Positions 47,910 through 56,237 of a stretch of DNA of 64,000 nt are shown one piece after another (position 1 is the stretch's first letter; the number at the start of each line of letters is the position of its first letter). Both the position numbers and the translations under genes were made by a program. This DNA is from Skermanella stibiiresistens SB22 (GTDB lineage Bacteria > Pseudomonadota > Alphaproteobacteria > Azospirillales > Azospirillaceae): the NCBI RefSeq assembly GCF_000576635.1, contig NZ_AVFL01000009.1, positions 124,001-188,000 on the forward strand, written 5' to 3'. The notes beneath the pieces were generated by a model. It saw only the letters and a program-made list of their open reading frames with translations. It searched no databases and had not been told where the DNA came from.

Positions 47910-47945
47910 CTTATCCAAGAACAAAATGAGAACTCTGTGGATAAG
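47910..47945. promoter_or_regulatory. inverted pair of DnaA-box-like sites
   Basis: CTTATCCA (47910-47917) and TGGATAAG (47938-47945) are perfect inverted copies 20 bp apart. The right one extends to TGTGGATAA, which on the minus strand is the consensus DnaA box TTATCCACA. The region between is AT-rich. It lies directly upstream of the exonuclease promoter. Confidence 0.45.
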
Positions 47946-47992
47946 TTTCAGCGGGCGCCGGGGAGCGCCGTCAGGAACGCGGAGATGGCCGT

Positions 47993-48643
47993 TCAGGTCG
48001 TCAGTTCAGCGCGGAGAGGGCGAACCACGAGGATGGCGACGCCCACCATTCCGACGCCGTCGATCACCATGGGACAGCATTGGGGATCGGTGCTGATGGG
48101 GACGAGTTGGGGATGGTAGTAGCGGTAGGCGCAGAGCGAGGTGCCGTCGACGGTGATGACCATGTCACCCTTGCGGGGCGGCACGTGGTCGACCGGCTCG
48201 ATCACGATCTGGTCCTGCGGCAGCAGCCCGCCGGCGTTCATATGGAGCGAGTTGATTTGCAGGGCGAAGGCGCGGGGCGATGTCCTCTGGTCCATCAGGA
48301 CACAGCGGGAGCCCCGCCGGAGCAAACCCGCGAGGTAGTCCTCCACCTCCGGGTGGGACAGTTTCATCACCCGCAGGATCTGTTCGTGGCTGAGCACGGG
48401 AACGCGGCAGGCGGTGTCGGTCGGGCGGTCGTCTGACAGGAAGCGCGGTTCCGATCCGGCGGCGAAAGCGAGGCGGCCGATCGTCTCGGCGCTGGGCAGG
48501 CTGGCGGTCTCGGGATCCTTGAGGAAGCGGGTCAGGTTGGTGGCGGTGACATCAGCCCGTTTGGCCCAGGCGGCGGCCGTCCACTCGCGCTCGTCCATGA
48601 CGGTCCGAAGCCAGCGGTGGAGCGACTCCCTGATCTGCTGCAT
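47993..48643 (-). CDS. S24/CI-type transcriptional repressor
   Basis: A 216-residue phage-type repressor. N-terminal helix-turn-helix at about 20-50 (WTAAAWAKRADVTATNLTRF), C-terminal S24-like domain at about 120-210 (AFALQINSLHMNAGGLLPQD, PPRKGDMVITVDGTSLCAYR). Ser132 is in the position of the S24 nucleophile (NSLHM for GDSM), but the general-base Lys appears replaced by Arg174 (AYRYY), so LexA-like self-cleavage may be lost. It should bind the TGC-N6-GCA sites on both sides of its gene and repress the recombination genes downstream. Confidence 0.8.
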   Translation of the reverse strand: MQQIRESLHRWLRTVMDEREWTAAAWAKRADVTATNLTRFLKDPETASLPSAETIGRLAFAAGSEPRFLSDDRPTDTACRVPVLSHEQILRVMKLSHPEVEDYLAGLLRRGSRCVLMDQRTSPRAFALQINSLHMNAGGLLPQDQIVIEPVDHVPPRKGDMVITVDGTSLCAYRYYHPQLVPISTDPQCCPMVIDGVGMVGVAILVVRPLRAELTT

Positions 48644-48693
48644 TGGCCAAATCCCTTAACTGCGAAAAACCGGCGGCACCTTGGCGGCGTCCA

Positions 48694-48757
48694 TGCAAGT
48701 TCGCAAGATAACGGTGCCTCAATGCAAGAATTCAGTGAATATTTCTGCGTTTTCGCA
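48694..48757. promoter_or_regulatory. two operator-like TGC-N6-GCA sites upstream of the repressor gene
   Basis: TGCAAGTTCGCA (48694-48705) and TGCGTTTTCGCA (48746-48757) match the two sites near the exonuclease start, all four ending in TCGCA. A half site TGCGAA is also at 48661, close to the repressor start. They fit autoregulation; a clear promoter is not seen here. Confidence 0.5.
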
Positions 48758-48850
48758 TGTCGGCACGCTCATCCTAGGACCGATAACAGCTATAATGGGA
48801 AAGTTACCCCATGAACAGACCTTTTTCCGGCCAGACGCCGCCGAATCACC

Positions 48851-50242
48851 TCAGACGGTGTAGGCGAGGCGCAGGCCGCCCCAGTGGCGGCCCATGACGG
48901 TGATGGGTGCCGAGACGTCCTTCATCAGGCGATACTGGCCGCCGCCCATGTCGCGGCGGTAGGTTTGCAGCAGGAACGGACGCGTGTTGCGGCCGGCCGC
49001 CAAGCCGACGCGGTCGTCGAAGATGCGGCGATTGCGGCCGTTCGCCGTGTTCCAGGCGACATCCGGGCCGTGCGGCTTCGAGAACTTGACGTTGTGCGTC
49101 GGCAGGTAGCCATTGCGGTCGATCGCCACGCAGAAGACCATGCGGGGTTCGGTCCTCAGCATCTCCTCCTGGATGGCCGGCAGGACCGCGTCGGTGAAGT
49201 CGGTGAACCGGGCGCGGAACTGCTGGGGATTGGTGCCGGCGATCGGCTTGTAGGCCTCGTCGAACAGGGCGTCCAGGGTCACCCGCTTGGCCCGCACCGC
49301 GTCCTCGAATTGGGCGGAGATCCGGGCGGCCGCGTCGCGGGCATGGCGGATGAAGGGGGTGTCGACCGTCTCGACGTCCAGTTCGGCGGTGATGCCGATC
49401 AGGCGTTCGCTGATGCCCAGCAGGTTGACCACCCGGTCCCGGGCGGAGTTGAGGTCGCTGCTGGAGAGTTCGACGTCGCCGGCCATGTCGGCGATGCGCT
49501 CCTCGAAACCCAGCGAGGTTTCGGCGATGGCGGTGGCGGCCTCGTCGATCCGGGTGGTCTCGCGGTCGACCTCGACCATGGCGTTGCCGACGACGGTGAT
49601 CATGGAGCCAAGCGCCGTGGTGCCGGCGCCGACCGCCTTGGCCGTCCGCATGCTCTCGGCGCTTTCGGTCAACAGGAGGCGGGCCTGCTCGTTGAGGAAG
49701 CGCAGGGTGGCGTCGATGTCGGCGGTGGCCTCACCCGTCTTGTTGGCGAGCGCCTTGACCTCGCCCGCGACGACCGCGAAGCCGCGGCCGGCTTCGCCAG
49801 CCCGCGCCGCCTCGATCGTCGCGTTGAGCGCCAGCAGGTTGGTCTGCTTGGCGATGGCGTTGATCTCCTGGGCGACCTTGCCGATCCGGTTGAGCGCCTC
49901 GCGCAGCCCGCCGAGCTGGCGCTCCATGCCGGTGACCCCCTCGACCAGCGCGCCGATGTCGTTGAGCGACTCGCGGAGGCGGGTCCGTGACCCCTCGACC
50001 TCGGTCAAGGCGCCTTGCGCCACCGAACGGGCGGATTTGGCGGCTGTCTGGATGCGGGCTGTGCTGCTGGACATGCCGGCGGCCGCCTCGCGCAGGCCCA
50101 CGAAGACCATGGCCTTCTTGGCCATGCGGGAGCTGACATCCTCCACGCTGCCCGCGACGTCGGCGATTTCGATCCCCAGGGTGCCCGCCTCTTGCGCTAC
50201 GGCTCCGATCAGAAACGACTTTTCGTTCATCATGGTATCCAT
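48851..50242 (-). CDS. soluble methyl-accepting chemotaxis transducer
   Basis: A 463-residue transducer without membrane segments. The signalling hairpin is near the N-terminus (about 115-160: [20 protein letters not shown] then [20 protein letters not shown]), which binds CheA/CheW. A C-terminal sensory part (about 330-463) has [16 protein letters not shown] and [20 protein letters not shown], like the end of Cache/PAS-type ligand domains seen in many alphaproteobacterial transducers. The order (signalling first, sensor last) is reversed relative to Tsr. Start chosen at the ATG at 50242; ATGs at 50233 and 50230 are alternatives. Probably a cytoplasmic energy or redox sensor; ligand unknown. 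Confidence 0.85.
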   Translation of the reverse strand: MDTMMNEKSFLIGAVAQEAGTLGIEIADVAGSVEDVSSRMAKKAMVFVGLREAAAGMSSSTARIQTAAKSARSVAQGALTEVEGSRTRLRESLNDIGALVEGVTGMERQLGGLREALNRIGKVAQEINAIAKQTNLLALNATIEAARAGEAGRGFAVVAGEVKALANKTGEATADIDATLRFLNEQARLLLTESAESMRTAKAVGAGTTALGSMITVVGNAMVEVDRETTRIDEAATAIAETSLGFEERIADMAGDVELSSSDLNSARDRVVNLLGISERLIGITAELDVETVDTPFIRHARDAAARISAQFEDAVRAKRVTLDALFDEAYKPIAGTNPQQFRARFTDFTDAVLPAIQEEMLRTEPRMVFCVAIDRNGYLPTHNVKFSKPHGPDVAWNTANGRNRRIFDDRVGLAAGRNTRPFLLQTYRRDMGGGQYRLMKDVSAPITVMGRHWGGLRLAYTV

Positions 50243-50358
50243 GGGCCGGCTGATCCGTGTTCTTGATTGTTTTAGGCCGGATTCTCTCCGCACCAAAATC
50301 TTCAGCCTTCTTCGTTAAACGATCCTTAACTGGCGAAGGGATCGTCATCGTCCCGTCG

Positions 50359-50733
50359 CTATTGTTTCTCCAGGATCCGCCAGCCGGAGCCATCGCGGGC
50401 GAGCTTGAGGCGCGCTTTGGCCGCACGCTGGTTCAGGATGCGGGCGCCGTTGACCTCGACCAGCAGGTCGAACTGGACGGAGGCGACGTGGATGCCCTTG
50501 CTGTCGCTGACCGCCCCCAGCGTCCTCAGGTTCACGATCCGGATGGCGTCGGGCACGATCTCGCCGCCGAGGTTCCTGTGCCGCTCCCCAGCACTGGCCT
50601 TGGCCATCGCGAGTTCCTGGTTGACCGAGGTCTCAAGCAGCGCGCCGATCGTCTCGTCACTGGGGGCGTCGTCGAAGCAGCCCGTGAGGAGCAGCGGCAG
50701 GAGCAGGAGGAAAGCGGCCAGTCTTCTCAGCAT
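50359..50733 (-). CDS. small hypothetical lipoprotein
   Basis: A 124-residue lipoprotein: MLRRLAAFLLLLPLLLTGCF, with lipobox LLTGC. The mature part has a helical stretch (TIGALLETSVNQELAMAKAS) and a beta-rich end (VASVQFDLLVEVNGARILNQ), with no recognised domain. GGAG lies 7 nt before the ATG at 50733. It lies alone between the transducer and the metal exporter, all on the minus strand. Confidence 0.75.
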   Translation of the reverse strand: MLRRLAAFLLLLPLLLTGCFDDAPSDETIGALLETSVNQELAMAKASAGERHRNLGGEIVPDAIRIVNLRTLGAVSDSKGIHVASVQFDLLVEVNGARILNQRAAKARLKLARDGSGWRILEKQ

Positions 50734-50799
50734 CCTGCCGCTCCCATCGACGCGGTGTTGACGCGTCGATGATGGCGGCATCGCGGTTAAGAAATCACA

Positions 50800-51810
50800 T
50801 CATCCACCAATGTCCGAACCCACATGATCCTGGCCGCGCCTGATCCTGCCGGCCTCCGCGATGCGGGTGTCCAAACGCTCGTCGGTCAGGCCGTAGGGCT
50901 CCTGGTGGACCAGCACCTCGGAGAGCGGGAACGCCGCCATCAGCTGGCGCTCCACCTCGTCCGTGATGTCGTGGGCCTGGGCCAGCGTCAGATCGCTGTC
51001 CAATTCCAGATGAAGTTCGATGAACAGCATGTTGCCGGCGTTGCGGGTGCGCAGGTCGTGCATGTCGCGCGTGGCCGGGTGATCCATCACGATCTCGCGG
51101 ATGCGCTTGCGGTCGGCGTGCGGGATCTCCCGGTCCATCAGCGCCGCCAGCGAACCGTTGGCGATGCGGATCGCGCCGATGATCAGGAAGGCCGCGATGC
51201 CGAGGGCGAAGATCGGGTCGAGGATCGCGATGCCGGTCATCCCCGTCACCACCAGCGCCGTGATCACCGCCAGGTTCATGAACAGGTCGCCGCTGTAGTG
51301 CAGGCTGTCGGCCCCGATCGCCATGGACCCGGTGCGCCGGATCACCTGGCGCTGGAACGTCACCAGTCCCAGCGTCAGGACGATCGACAGGATCATGACC
51401 GCGATGCCGGCCGTGCTTTCCTGGACCGGCTGGGGATTGATCAGGCGGTTGATCGCCTCGTAGCTGAGGAACACGGCGGAGCCGACCACGAAAGCCGCCT
51501 GGGCGAGGGCGGCCAGCGGCTCCGCCTTGCCATGGCCGTAGCGGTGCGAGCGGTCGGGTGGCCGCAAGGCGACGCGGACGCCGAGCAGCGTGACGATCGA
51601 CGCCAGCAGGTCGGACGAACTGTCGATCAGCGATGACAGGATGCTGACCGATTCCGTGTAGAGATAGGCGCCGAGCTTGGCGACGATCAGGATGACCGCG
51701 ACCGAGACGCTGGCGTAGGTCGCGGTCTGGCGCAGCCTCGCGTCGTCCGCGGCCGACGAGCCGCCTCTCCCACCACCATTGCCGCCACCATTGCCAACAG
51801 GCTGGGCCAT
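50800..51810 (-). CDS. cation diffusion facilitator (FieF/YiiP-type metal exporter)
   Basis: A 336-residue CDF protein: Gly/Asn-rich N-terminus, six membrane segments and a C-terminal cytoplasmic metal-binding domain (about 245-325). The transport site is visible as SLIDSSSDLLAS (TM2) and DSLHYSGDLFMN (TM5); DRSHRYGHGKAEPLAAL is the conserved loop. It should exchange Zn2+ or Fe2+ for protons and protect against metal excess. GGAGG precedes the ATG at 51810; the upstream 12 residues are rejected. Confidence 0.92.
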   Translation of the reverse strand: MAQPVGNGGGNGGGRGGSSAADDARLRQTATYASVSVAVILIVAKLGAYLYTESVSILSSLIDSSSDLLASIVTLLGVRVALRPPDRSHRYGHGKAEPLAALAQAAFVVGSAVFLSYEAINRLINPQPVQESTAGIAVMILSIVLTLGLVTFQRQVIRRTGSMAIGADSLHYSGDLFMNLAVITALVVTGMTGIAILDPIFALGIAAFLIIGAIRIANGSLAALMDREIPHADRKRIREIVMDHPATRDMHDLRTRNAGNMLFIELHLELDSDLTLAQAHDITDEVERQLMAAFPLSEVLVHQEPYGLTDERLDTRIAEAGRIRRGQDHVGSDIGG

Positions 51811-51861
51811 GGCCTTGTCCTCCCCCTTGCGCGCGCGATCCGCCACGTCGTGGGGAATGTC

Positions 51862-52467
51862 CTAGGGAAAGAGCCGCTCCGTTGTCCACCCCGGTTCGGC
51901 ATTTTCGGATGGCGTCCGATGGAACACCACACGATCGTGGAGGCGGAAAGGCCGGTCCTGCCAGAACTCGATCCGCCTCGGCAGCACCCGGAAGCCCGAC
52001 CAGAACTCCGGCCGCGGGATGGTGCCGACGGCGTGGCGGGCGGTGAACTCCGCCACGCGCTTCTCCAACTCCCAGCGGCCCTCCAGCGGGCGCGACTGCC
52101 GCGACGCCCAGGCGCCGATCTGGCTGCCGCGTGGCCGGCTGTGGTAATATTCATCCGCCTCGGCGTCGGTGACGCGCTGGACGGCGCCTTCGACCCGGAC
52201 CTGGCGCTTGAGGGACTTCCAATGGAAGCACAGGGCGGCGTTGGGATTTTCCGCCAGTTGACCGCCCTTGCGGCTTTCCAGGTTGGTGTAGAAGACGAAC
52301 CCCTCGGGATCGAGCCCCTTCAGCAGCACCATACGGACCGAAGGCAAGCCCGCCGCGTCGGCGGTCGCGAGCGACATGGCGTTGGGGTCCTCGGGTTCGG
52401 ACTTCTCCGCCTCGGCCATCCAGGCGCGGAACAGGCCGAAGGGATCATTCGAATTCGTGTCAATCAT
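51862..52467 (-). CDS. pdxH: pyridoxamine 5'-phosphate oxidase
   Basis: A 201-residue FMN enzyme that forms pyridoxal 5'-phosphate from pyridoxine or pyridoxamine phosphate. FMN-site motifs: [52 protein letters not shown] and the C-terminal [11 protein letters not shown]. The length is normal. It is divergent from the glycine-zipper lipoprotein gene. Confidence 0.96.
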   Translation of the reverse strand: MIDTNSNDPFGLFRAWMAEAEKSEPEDPNAMSLATADAAGLPSVRMVLLKGLDPEGFVFYTNLESRKGGQLAENPNAALCFHWKSLKRQVRVEGAVQRVTDAEADEYYHSRPRGSQIGAWASRQSRPLEGRWELEKRVAEFTARHAVGTIPRPEFWSGFRVLPRRIEFWQDRPFRLHDRVVFHRTPSENAEPGWTTERLFP

Positions 52468-52569
52468 CTGTGATGCCGGTCATAGGTTCGGACGACAACG
52501 GAATATACATCAATCTGACCGATACCAGTGTCCAGGATGCTGGTATTTCCACGAGGCTTGGTAGGAAAG

Positions 52570-53040
52570 ATGCTCAAGAAAATCGTTCCACCACTGCTGG
52601 CGCTGACCCTGGTGACCGGCTGCGCCGAAGGTTATGGCCCCAAGCAGGGCATTGGCGCGCTGGGCGGCGCCGCCGCTGGCGGCTTGCTGGGATCGACGAT
52701 CGGCGGGGGCACCGGCAAGCTGGTCGCCGTTGGCGCCGGTACGCTGTTGGGCGCCTTTCTCGGCAACGAGGTCGGATCCTCGCTCGACCGCGCCGACCAG
52801 GCTTACGCCGGCCGGGCGGTGCAAAAAGCTTACGTGGCCCCGATCGGGCAGAAGATCATCTGGAACAACCCCCAGAGCGGCAACTCCGGCGTGATCACGC
52901 CGACTCGGGAGGGTCACGATCCCAGCACCAACGCCTATTGCCGGGAATACCAGCAAACGGTTACTGTCGGCGGGAGAACACAACAGGCCTTTGGTCAGGC
53001 TTGTCAGCAACCGGACGGCACTTGGAAAATCGTGAGTTGA
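52570..53040 (+). CDS. glycine-zipper outer-membrane lipoprotein (RT0821/Lpp0805 type)
   Basis: A 156-residue lipoprotein with MLKKIVPPLLALTLVTGCAE (lipobox VTGC), followed by a glycine-zipper hairpin (about 30-70: GALGGAAAGGLLGSTIGGGT, LLGAFLGNEVGSSLD) and a C-terminal domain with two Cys (YCREYQQTVTVGGRTQQAFG, QACQQPDGTWKIV), the form of the rickettsial 17-kDa surface antigen family. It probably stabilises the outer membrane. AGGAAAG precedes the ATG at 52570; an upstream in-frame start at 52528 would disrupt the lipoprotein signal. Confidence 0.85.
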   Translation: MLKKIVPPLLALTLVTGCAEGYGPKQGIGALGGAAAGGLLGSTIGGGTGKLVAVGAGTLLGAFLGNEVGSSLDRADQAYAGRAVQKAYVAPIGQKIIWNNPQSGNSGVITPTREGHDPSTNAYCREYQQTVTVGGRTQQAFGQACQQPDGTWKIVS

Positions 53041-53161
53041 ACCGCACGTATCCAGGATCCGCGCCTTCCGGCGGATCGATGGCCTGACCAGGCGGCCGCC
53101 ACCCATCCGGGATGGCGGCTGTCCGCCGTAGCGCCGACTATTTGACAGGATATGTGACCTC

Positions 53162-54085
53162 GTGGCCGTCATGCGCGACCCTTATCAGGTCTTGGGATTG
53201 ACCAAGTCGGCCTCCGCCGAAGAGATCAAGCAGGCTTACCGACGCCTCGCCAAGCAGTTCCACCCCGATCTCAATCCGGGCCGGCCCGACATCGAGCAGC
53301 GTTTCAAGGACGTCTCGGGCGCTTACAACCTGCTGTCCGACGCGGAGAAGCGCGGCCGATTCGACCGGGGCGAGATCGACGCGAACGGCAACGAGCGGCC
53401 GATGCACCGGGCCTATGCCGGCGGCGGCGCGCGCGGGGCCGGCGGCGATTATGGCGGCTTCGACGCCGAGGACATCTTCTCCGACCTCTTCGGGGCCGGG
53501 CGCCGGCGTGGCGCCGCGGGCGCCGCGGGGGGCGGCTTCAAGTCGCGCGGCACCGACATCGCCTATTCGGTCACCGTACCGTTCACCGAGGCGGCGCTGG
53601 GAACGAAGCGGCGGATCAACCTGTCCACCGGCAAGAGCATCGACGTCGCCATCCCGCCAGGCACGGAGGATCAGCAGAAGCTGAGGCTGAAGGGCCAGGG
53701 CATGAGCGGCATCGGCGGCGGTCCCGCCGGCGACGCGATCATCGAGGTGCATGTCGAGGCGCACCCCTTCTTCGTCCGCAAGGACCAGGATATCCATCTG
53801 GAGTTGCCGATCAGCCTGCCGGAGGCTGTGCTGGGCGCCACCATCAAGGTGCCGACCTTGGACGGCCAAGTCGCGGTCAAGGTTCCACGGGGCTCGAACA
53901 CCGGTGGGACGCTGCGGCTGAAAGGCAAGGGCATCGCCGATCCCAAGGGCGGGCCATCGGGCGACCAGTACGTGAAGCTGAAGGTGTTCCTGCCGGATCC
54001 GCCGGACGCCGAGTTGTCGACGTTCCTGGAGCGCTGGTCGAAGGACCGGAGCTATGACGTGCGGAAGAAATTCGGGATCGGCTGA
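53162..54085 (+). CDS. CbpA/DnaJ-type co-chaperone
   Basis: A 307-residue J-domain protein. The J domain (4-70) has YQVLGLTKSASAEEIKQAYR and the HPD tripeptide (QFHPDLNP). A Gly/Arg-rich linker (about 85-130) leads to the DnaJ C-terminal substrate domains (about 135-300, FTEAALGTKRRINLSTGK). There is no zinc-finger CxxCxGxG, so it is CbpA-like rather than DnaJ. The start is GTG at 53162 with AGGA 11 nt upstream; ATG at 53171 is an alternative. Confidence 0.9.
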   Translation: MAVMRDPYQVLGLTKSASAEEIKQAYRRLAKQFHPDLNPGRPDIEQRFKDVSGAYNLLSDAEKRGRFDRGEIDANGNERPMHRAYAGGGARGAGGDYGGFDAEDIFSDLFGAGRRRGAAGAAGGGFKSRGTDIAYSVTVPFTEAALGTKRRINLSTGKSIDVAIPPGTEDQQKLRLKGQGMSGIGGGPAGDAIIEVHVEAHPFFVRKDQDIHLELPISLPEAVLGATIKVPTLDGQVAVKVPRGSNTGGTLRLKGKGIADPKGGPSGDQYVKLKVFLPDPPDAELSTFLERWSKDRSYDVRKKFGIG

Positions 54086-54189
54086 GGCTGGGCTGGGCTG
54101 GGCCAAGCTACAGTGGATGTTTCCAGCGATCGGGGGCGGCGGGGTGGAAACTCCGTCGCCCCTTCCCTTTCCCGGAGCCGTGCGTCAGC

Positions 54190-54696
54190 TTATTCGATCA
54201 CGCGGATCGACGGGCGGGTCGGACGGGTGGGCTCGTCGTCGCGGACCGGCCGGGGAGCGCGGGACCGGGGAGCCTGCTGGCTCATGGTCGGATCGGCGAC
54301 GGCGCTGCCGGTATCGATCAGTTCGCGCAGGCGGCGCTCGGCCCGCTCGACCGTGCTGAAGATGCGGGTCTCGCCAGCGTCGATGGCGGCGAGCAGGGCA
54401 CGCAGCATCTGGCGCATGCGCTCGTTCTCGCCTTCCAGCTTGGCGGCGGCCCCGCGGGCGACCCGCAACTCCTGCGCTTGGCGCTCGACCACGGCGGCCA
54501 GTGTCTCGATCTGGGTGATCAAGCCACTGTTGCCCGGCCGGTCACGTCCAGCGCCTTCGAGACGGGCCAGCGTATTGTTGAATTCGTCGAACAGGGCGTC
54601 GTCGCCGCCACGGTGGTAGTCGGCCGTGCGGCGCGATGCGGAACTTCCACCATCCAGATCGGCGCCCCGGGGGCGGATTTCAAAACTGCCCGACAC
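54190..54696 (-). CDS. hypothetical coiled-coil protein
   Basis: A 168-residue protein with a central helical coiled coil (about 60-130: ITQIETLAAVVERQAQELRV, KLEGENERMRQMLRALLAAI) and Arg/Pro-rich ends. I prefer the GTG at 54696, which has GGAGACGAAA directly upstream, over the TTG at 54768. No family is recognised. It converges with the co-chaperone gene. Confidence 0.6.
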   Translation of the reverse strand: MSGSFEIRPRGADLDGGSSASRRTADYHRGGDDALFDEFNNTLARLEGAGRDRPGNSGLITQIETLAAVVERQAQELRVARGAAAKLEGENERMRQMLRALLAAIDAGETRIFSTVERAERRLRELIDTGSAVADPTMSQQAPRSRAPRPVRDDEPTRPTRPSIRVIE

Positions 54697-54974
54697 TTTC
54701 GTCTCCAATACCCGTTTGACGGAGTGCCCGTCCCCTGGAGACAATTTTAGGGCCTGGATAGTCAACAAGCGGTTAAACGACAGCGGTTCAAGCGTCTCAT
54801 CATCGCCGCAATTTCGGCCGATACCCTATGGCCTAAGGAAGGGGTCGGCGCTGGTACATAGGCGCTCTGGCAACGGCTTGCGGACTTGACGAGCGCGCCG
54901 CGAACCGCGCTTATTCCAATCCAAGGGTTTTGATCGATACTCAATGAAAACAAGGAACAGGTCGGGCTGAGATC

Positions 54975-55274
54975 ATGATTTACGCGACAGCGAGTGCCTG
55001 GGCACAGGATATCCGGCAGCGGTTCAACAACACTCCGTTCAACATCGGGCCAGTGGCCAACCTGATCGGTGCGCTGGGTCTGATCTGCTTCGCCTTCGTG
55101 GGGGTCACGCTGTGGCTGGACCAGACCCGCTCGGCCTTCGTGGCCTTGGCCGCCGTCGTGATCCTCGCGGTCGGGTTGATCATGTTCGGCACCTCGATCG
55201 TGCTCCGCGCCGGATTGCCGCATGCGGCGCCGGCGAAGAAGCCGGCGGCGCTGGCGCACCACGCCGCCGAGTGA
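54975..55274 (+). CDS. small two-segment membrane protein
   Basis: A 99-residue protein with two hydrophobic segments (VANLIGALGLICFAFVGVTL, about 27-46; AFVALAAVVILAVGLIMFGT, about 54-73) and an Ala/Lys/His-rich tail. No family is recognised. It is convergent with another very small membrane protein gene 69 bp downstream. Confidence 0.55.
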   Translation: MIYATASAWAQDIRQRFNNTPFNIGPVANLIGALGLICFAFVGVTLWLDQTRSAFVALAAVVILAVGLIMFGTSIVLRAGLPHAAPAKKPAALAHHAAE

Positions 55275-55343
55275 GCCTCCCGGCGAGTGACGGGGCGGCG
55301 GCCACCGGCTGATCGGCCCCCTCCCCGTCGCGCCGGCCGCTCG

Positions 55344-55496
55344 TCACACCTCGCGCCCACCATTCGCGGGTGTCGACGCGAAGACCGTGGTGATGAAGAC
55401 GACCACGACCACGCCGAAGAACGCCAGCGCCGCGACCGGAGTATGGAACACCAACAGCGCCACGGTCGCCAGCGATAGAGCCAAGAATTTCCACAT
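55344..55496 (-). CDS. 50-residue membrane peptide
   Basis: MWKFLALSLATVALLV and AALAFFGVVVVVFITTVF form two hydrophobic stretches separated by HTPV; the tail is ASTPANGGREV. AAGGCG lies a few bases before the ATG at 55496. It is too short for family recognition, but the start signal and hydrophobicity support a real gene. Confidence 0.5.
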   Translation of the reverse strand: MWKFLALSLATVALLVFHTPVAALAFFGVVVVVFITTVFASTPANGGREV

Positions 55497-55682
55497 AGTC
55501 GCCTTGCCAATTCCATTATCGATAGTAGTACATCCACCCCGAGTCAGGGTGTTGCTTGACCTCATTCCAAGATGGTGGCTTTTCGGTGTCTTGCAGATGT
55601 GGTGAATATTAAATTCCTGTCATTAAGCACTCATTCACCAACATTTGGATACTTTGCTCCTACCGCCATGGAGCAAATTGGA

Positions 55683-55850
55683 ATGCCAGTCAGCAGCTAT
55701 CTCTTGAATCCGATCCGGAGCCTTGAGGAGGTCCGATCGGAACTGATCCGCGACGAGTCGCGGATCGATGTGGACGATGACGCGCGGAACGCCGCAGAGG
55801 CCGTCGGGAGCGCGCATGGGGATCTAGCCCGCAGCCTCATTGATCCATGA
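55683..55850 (+). CDS. 55-residue hypothetical protein upstream of a toxin-antitoxin remnant
   Basis: ATG at 55683 with GGAG 9 nt upstream. The product (MPVSSYLLNPIRSLEEVRSE and an acidic middle, DESRIDVDDDARNAAE) is soluble and not recognised. Its stop overlaps the next ATG (ATGA at 55847), so the two frames are translationally coupled. The surrounding DNA is less GC-rich than the average of the window. Confidence 0.35.
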   Translation: MPVSSYLLNPIRSLEEVRSELIRDESRIDVDDDARNAAEAVGSAHGDLARSLIDP

Positions 55851-56110
55851 GAAACGGCTGCTCATCGCCCATGGAGAAGAGACACCGGAACACCAGCACC
55901 GCGATGCGTCGGCTCATTGATGAGGCACGCGGCGACTCTCGGCCATCCGTGGACGGCGACACCGTTTTCAATCGCCTGATCGACAGGTACGAAACCATGG
56001 CCAACGAAGGCGATGCGCGGCGACGCAATGCCGGTTTAGCGCCTTGGCCACCTCAGAACTGGAAACGATCGGCGACTTCATGGCAGGGGAAAATCCCCAT
56101 CGGGCGATGA
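55847..56110 (+). pseudogene. ParD-like antitoxin remnant
   Basis: The first 58 codons encode an antitoxin-like helix pair: STAMRRLIDEARGDSRPSVD then GDTVFNRLIDRYETMANEGD, similar to the C-terminal toxin-binding part of ParD-type antitoxins. The frame then runs on into what should be the toxin gene, in the wrong frame (APWPPQNWKRS). There is no clear ribbon-helix-helix at the N-terminus. It looks like a decayed antitoxin fused by frameshift to toxin sequence. Confidence 0.4.
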
Positions 56111-56182
56111 CCTTCTTGCGGGAGTTGCGGGACTACTGTTCCCATCGCGCGCGTCAGCCATGCCGCGCGCGATGGGAACAGT
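56014..56182 (+). pseudogene. ParE-like toxin fragment, frameshifted and truncated
   Basis: In the frame of 56044 the sequence reads FSALATSELETIGDFMAGEN then PHRAMTFLRELRDYCSHRAR, the N-terminal half of a ParE/RelE-type toxin. There is no start codon in this frame at the expected place; the ATG at 56013 is in another frame and stops after eight codons. The C-terminal half of a ParE protein is missing: similarity ends exactly where a perfect hairpin begins (56135). The toxin should be inactive. Confidence 0.5.
56135..56182. repeat. 19-bp perfect inverted repeat at the toxin break point
   Basis: Arms 56135-56153 (ACTGTTCCCATCGCGCGCG) and 56164-56182 are perfect reverse complements with a 10-nt loop. 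No T-run follows. It lies where the ParE-like frame ends, so it may be a recombination scar or a terminator acquired on decay. Confidence 0.7.
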
Positions 56183-56237
56183 CTGCCATGACGAGCGACA
56201 TCGCCGATGATGGGGACACCAAGGCGGTTAGCCTGGT

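Noticed and set aside
48791-48796. Perfect TATAAT on the plus strand upstream of the repressor gene
   Set aside because: No -35-like sequence at 16-18 bp and no gene downstream on that strand.
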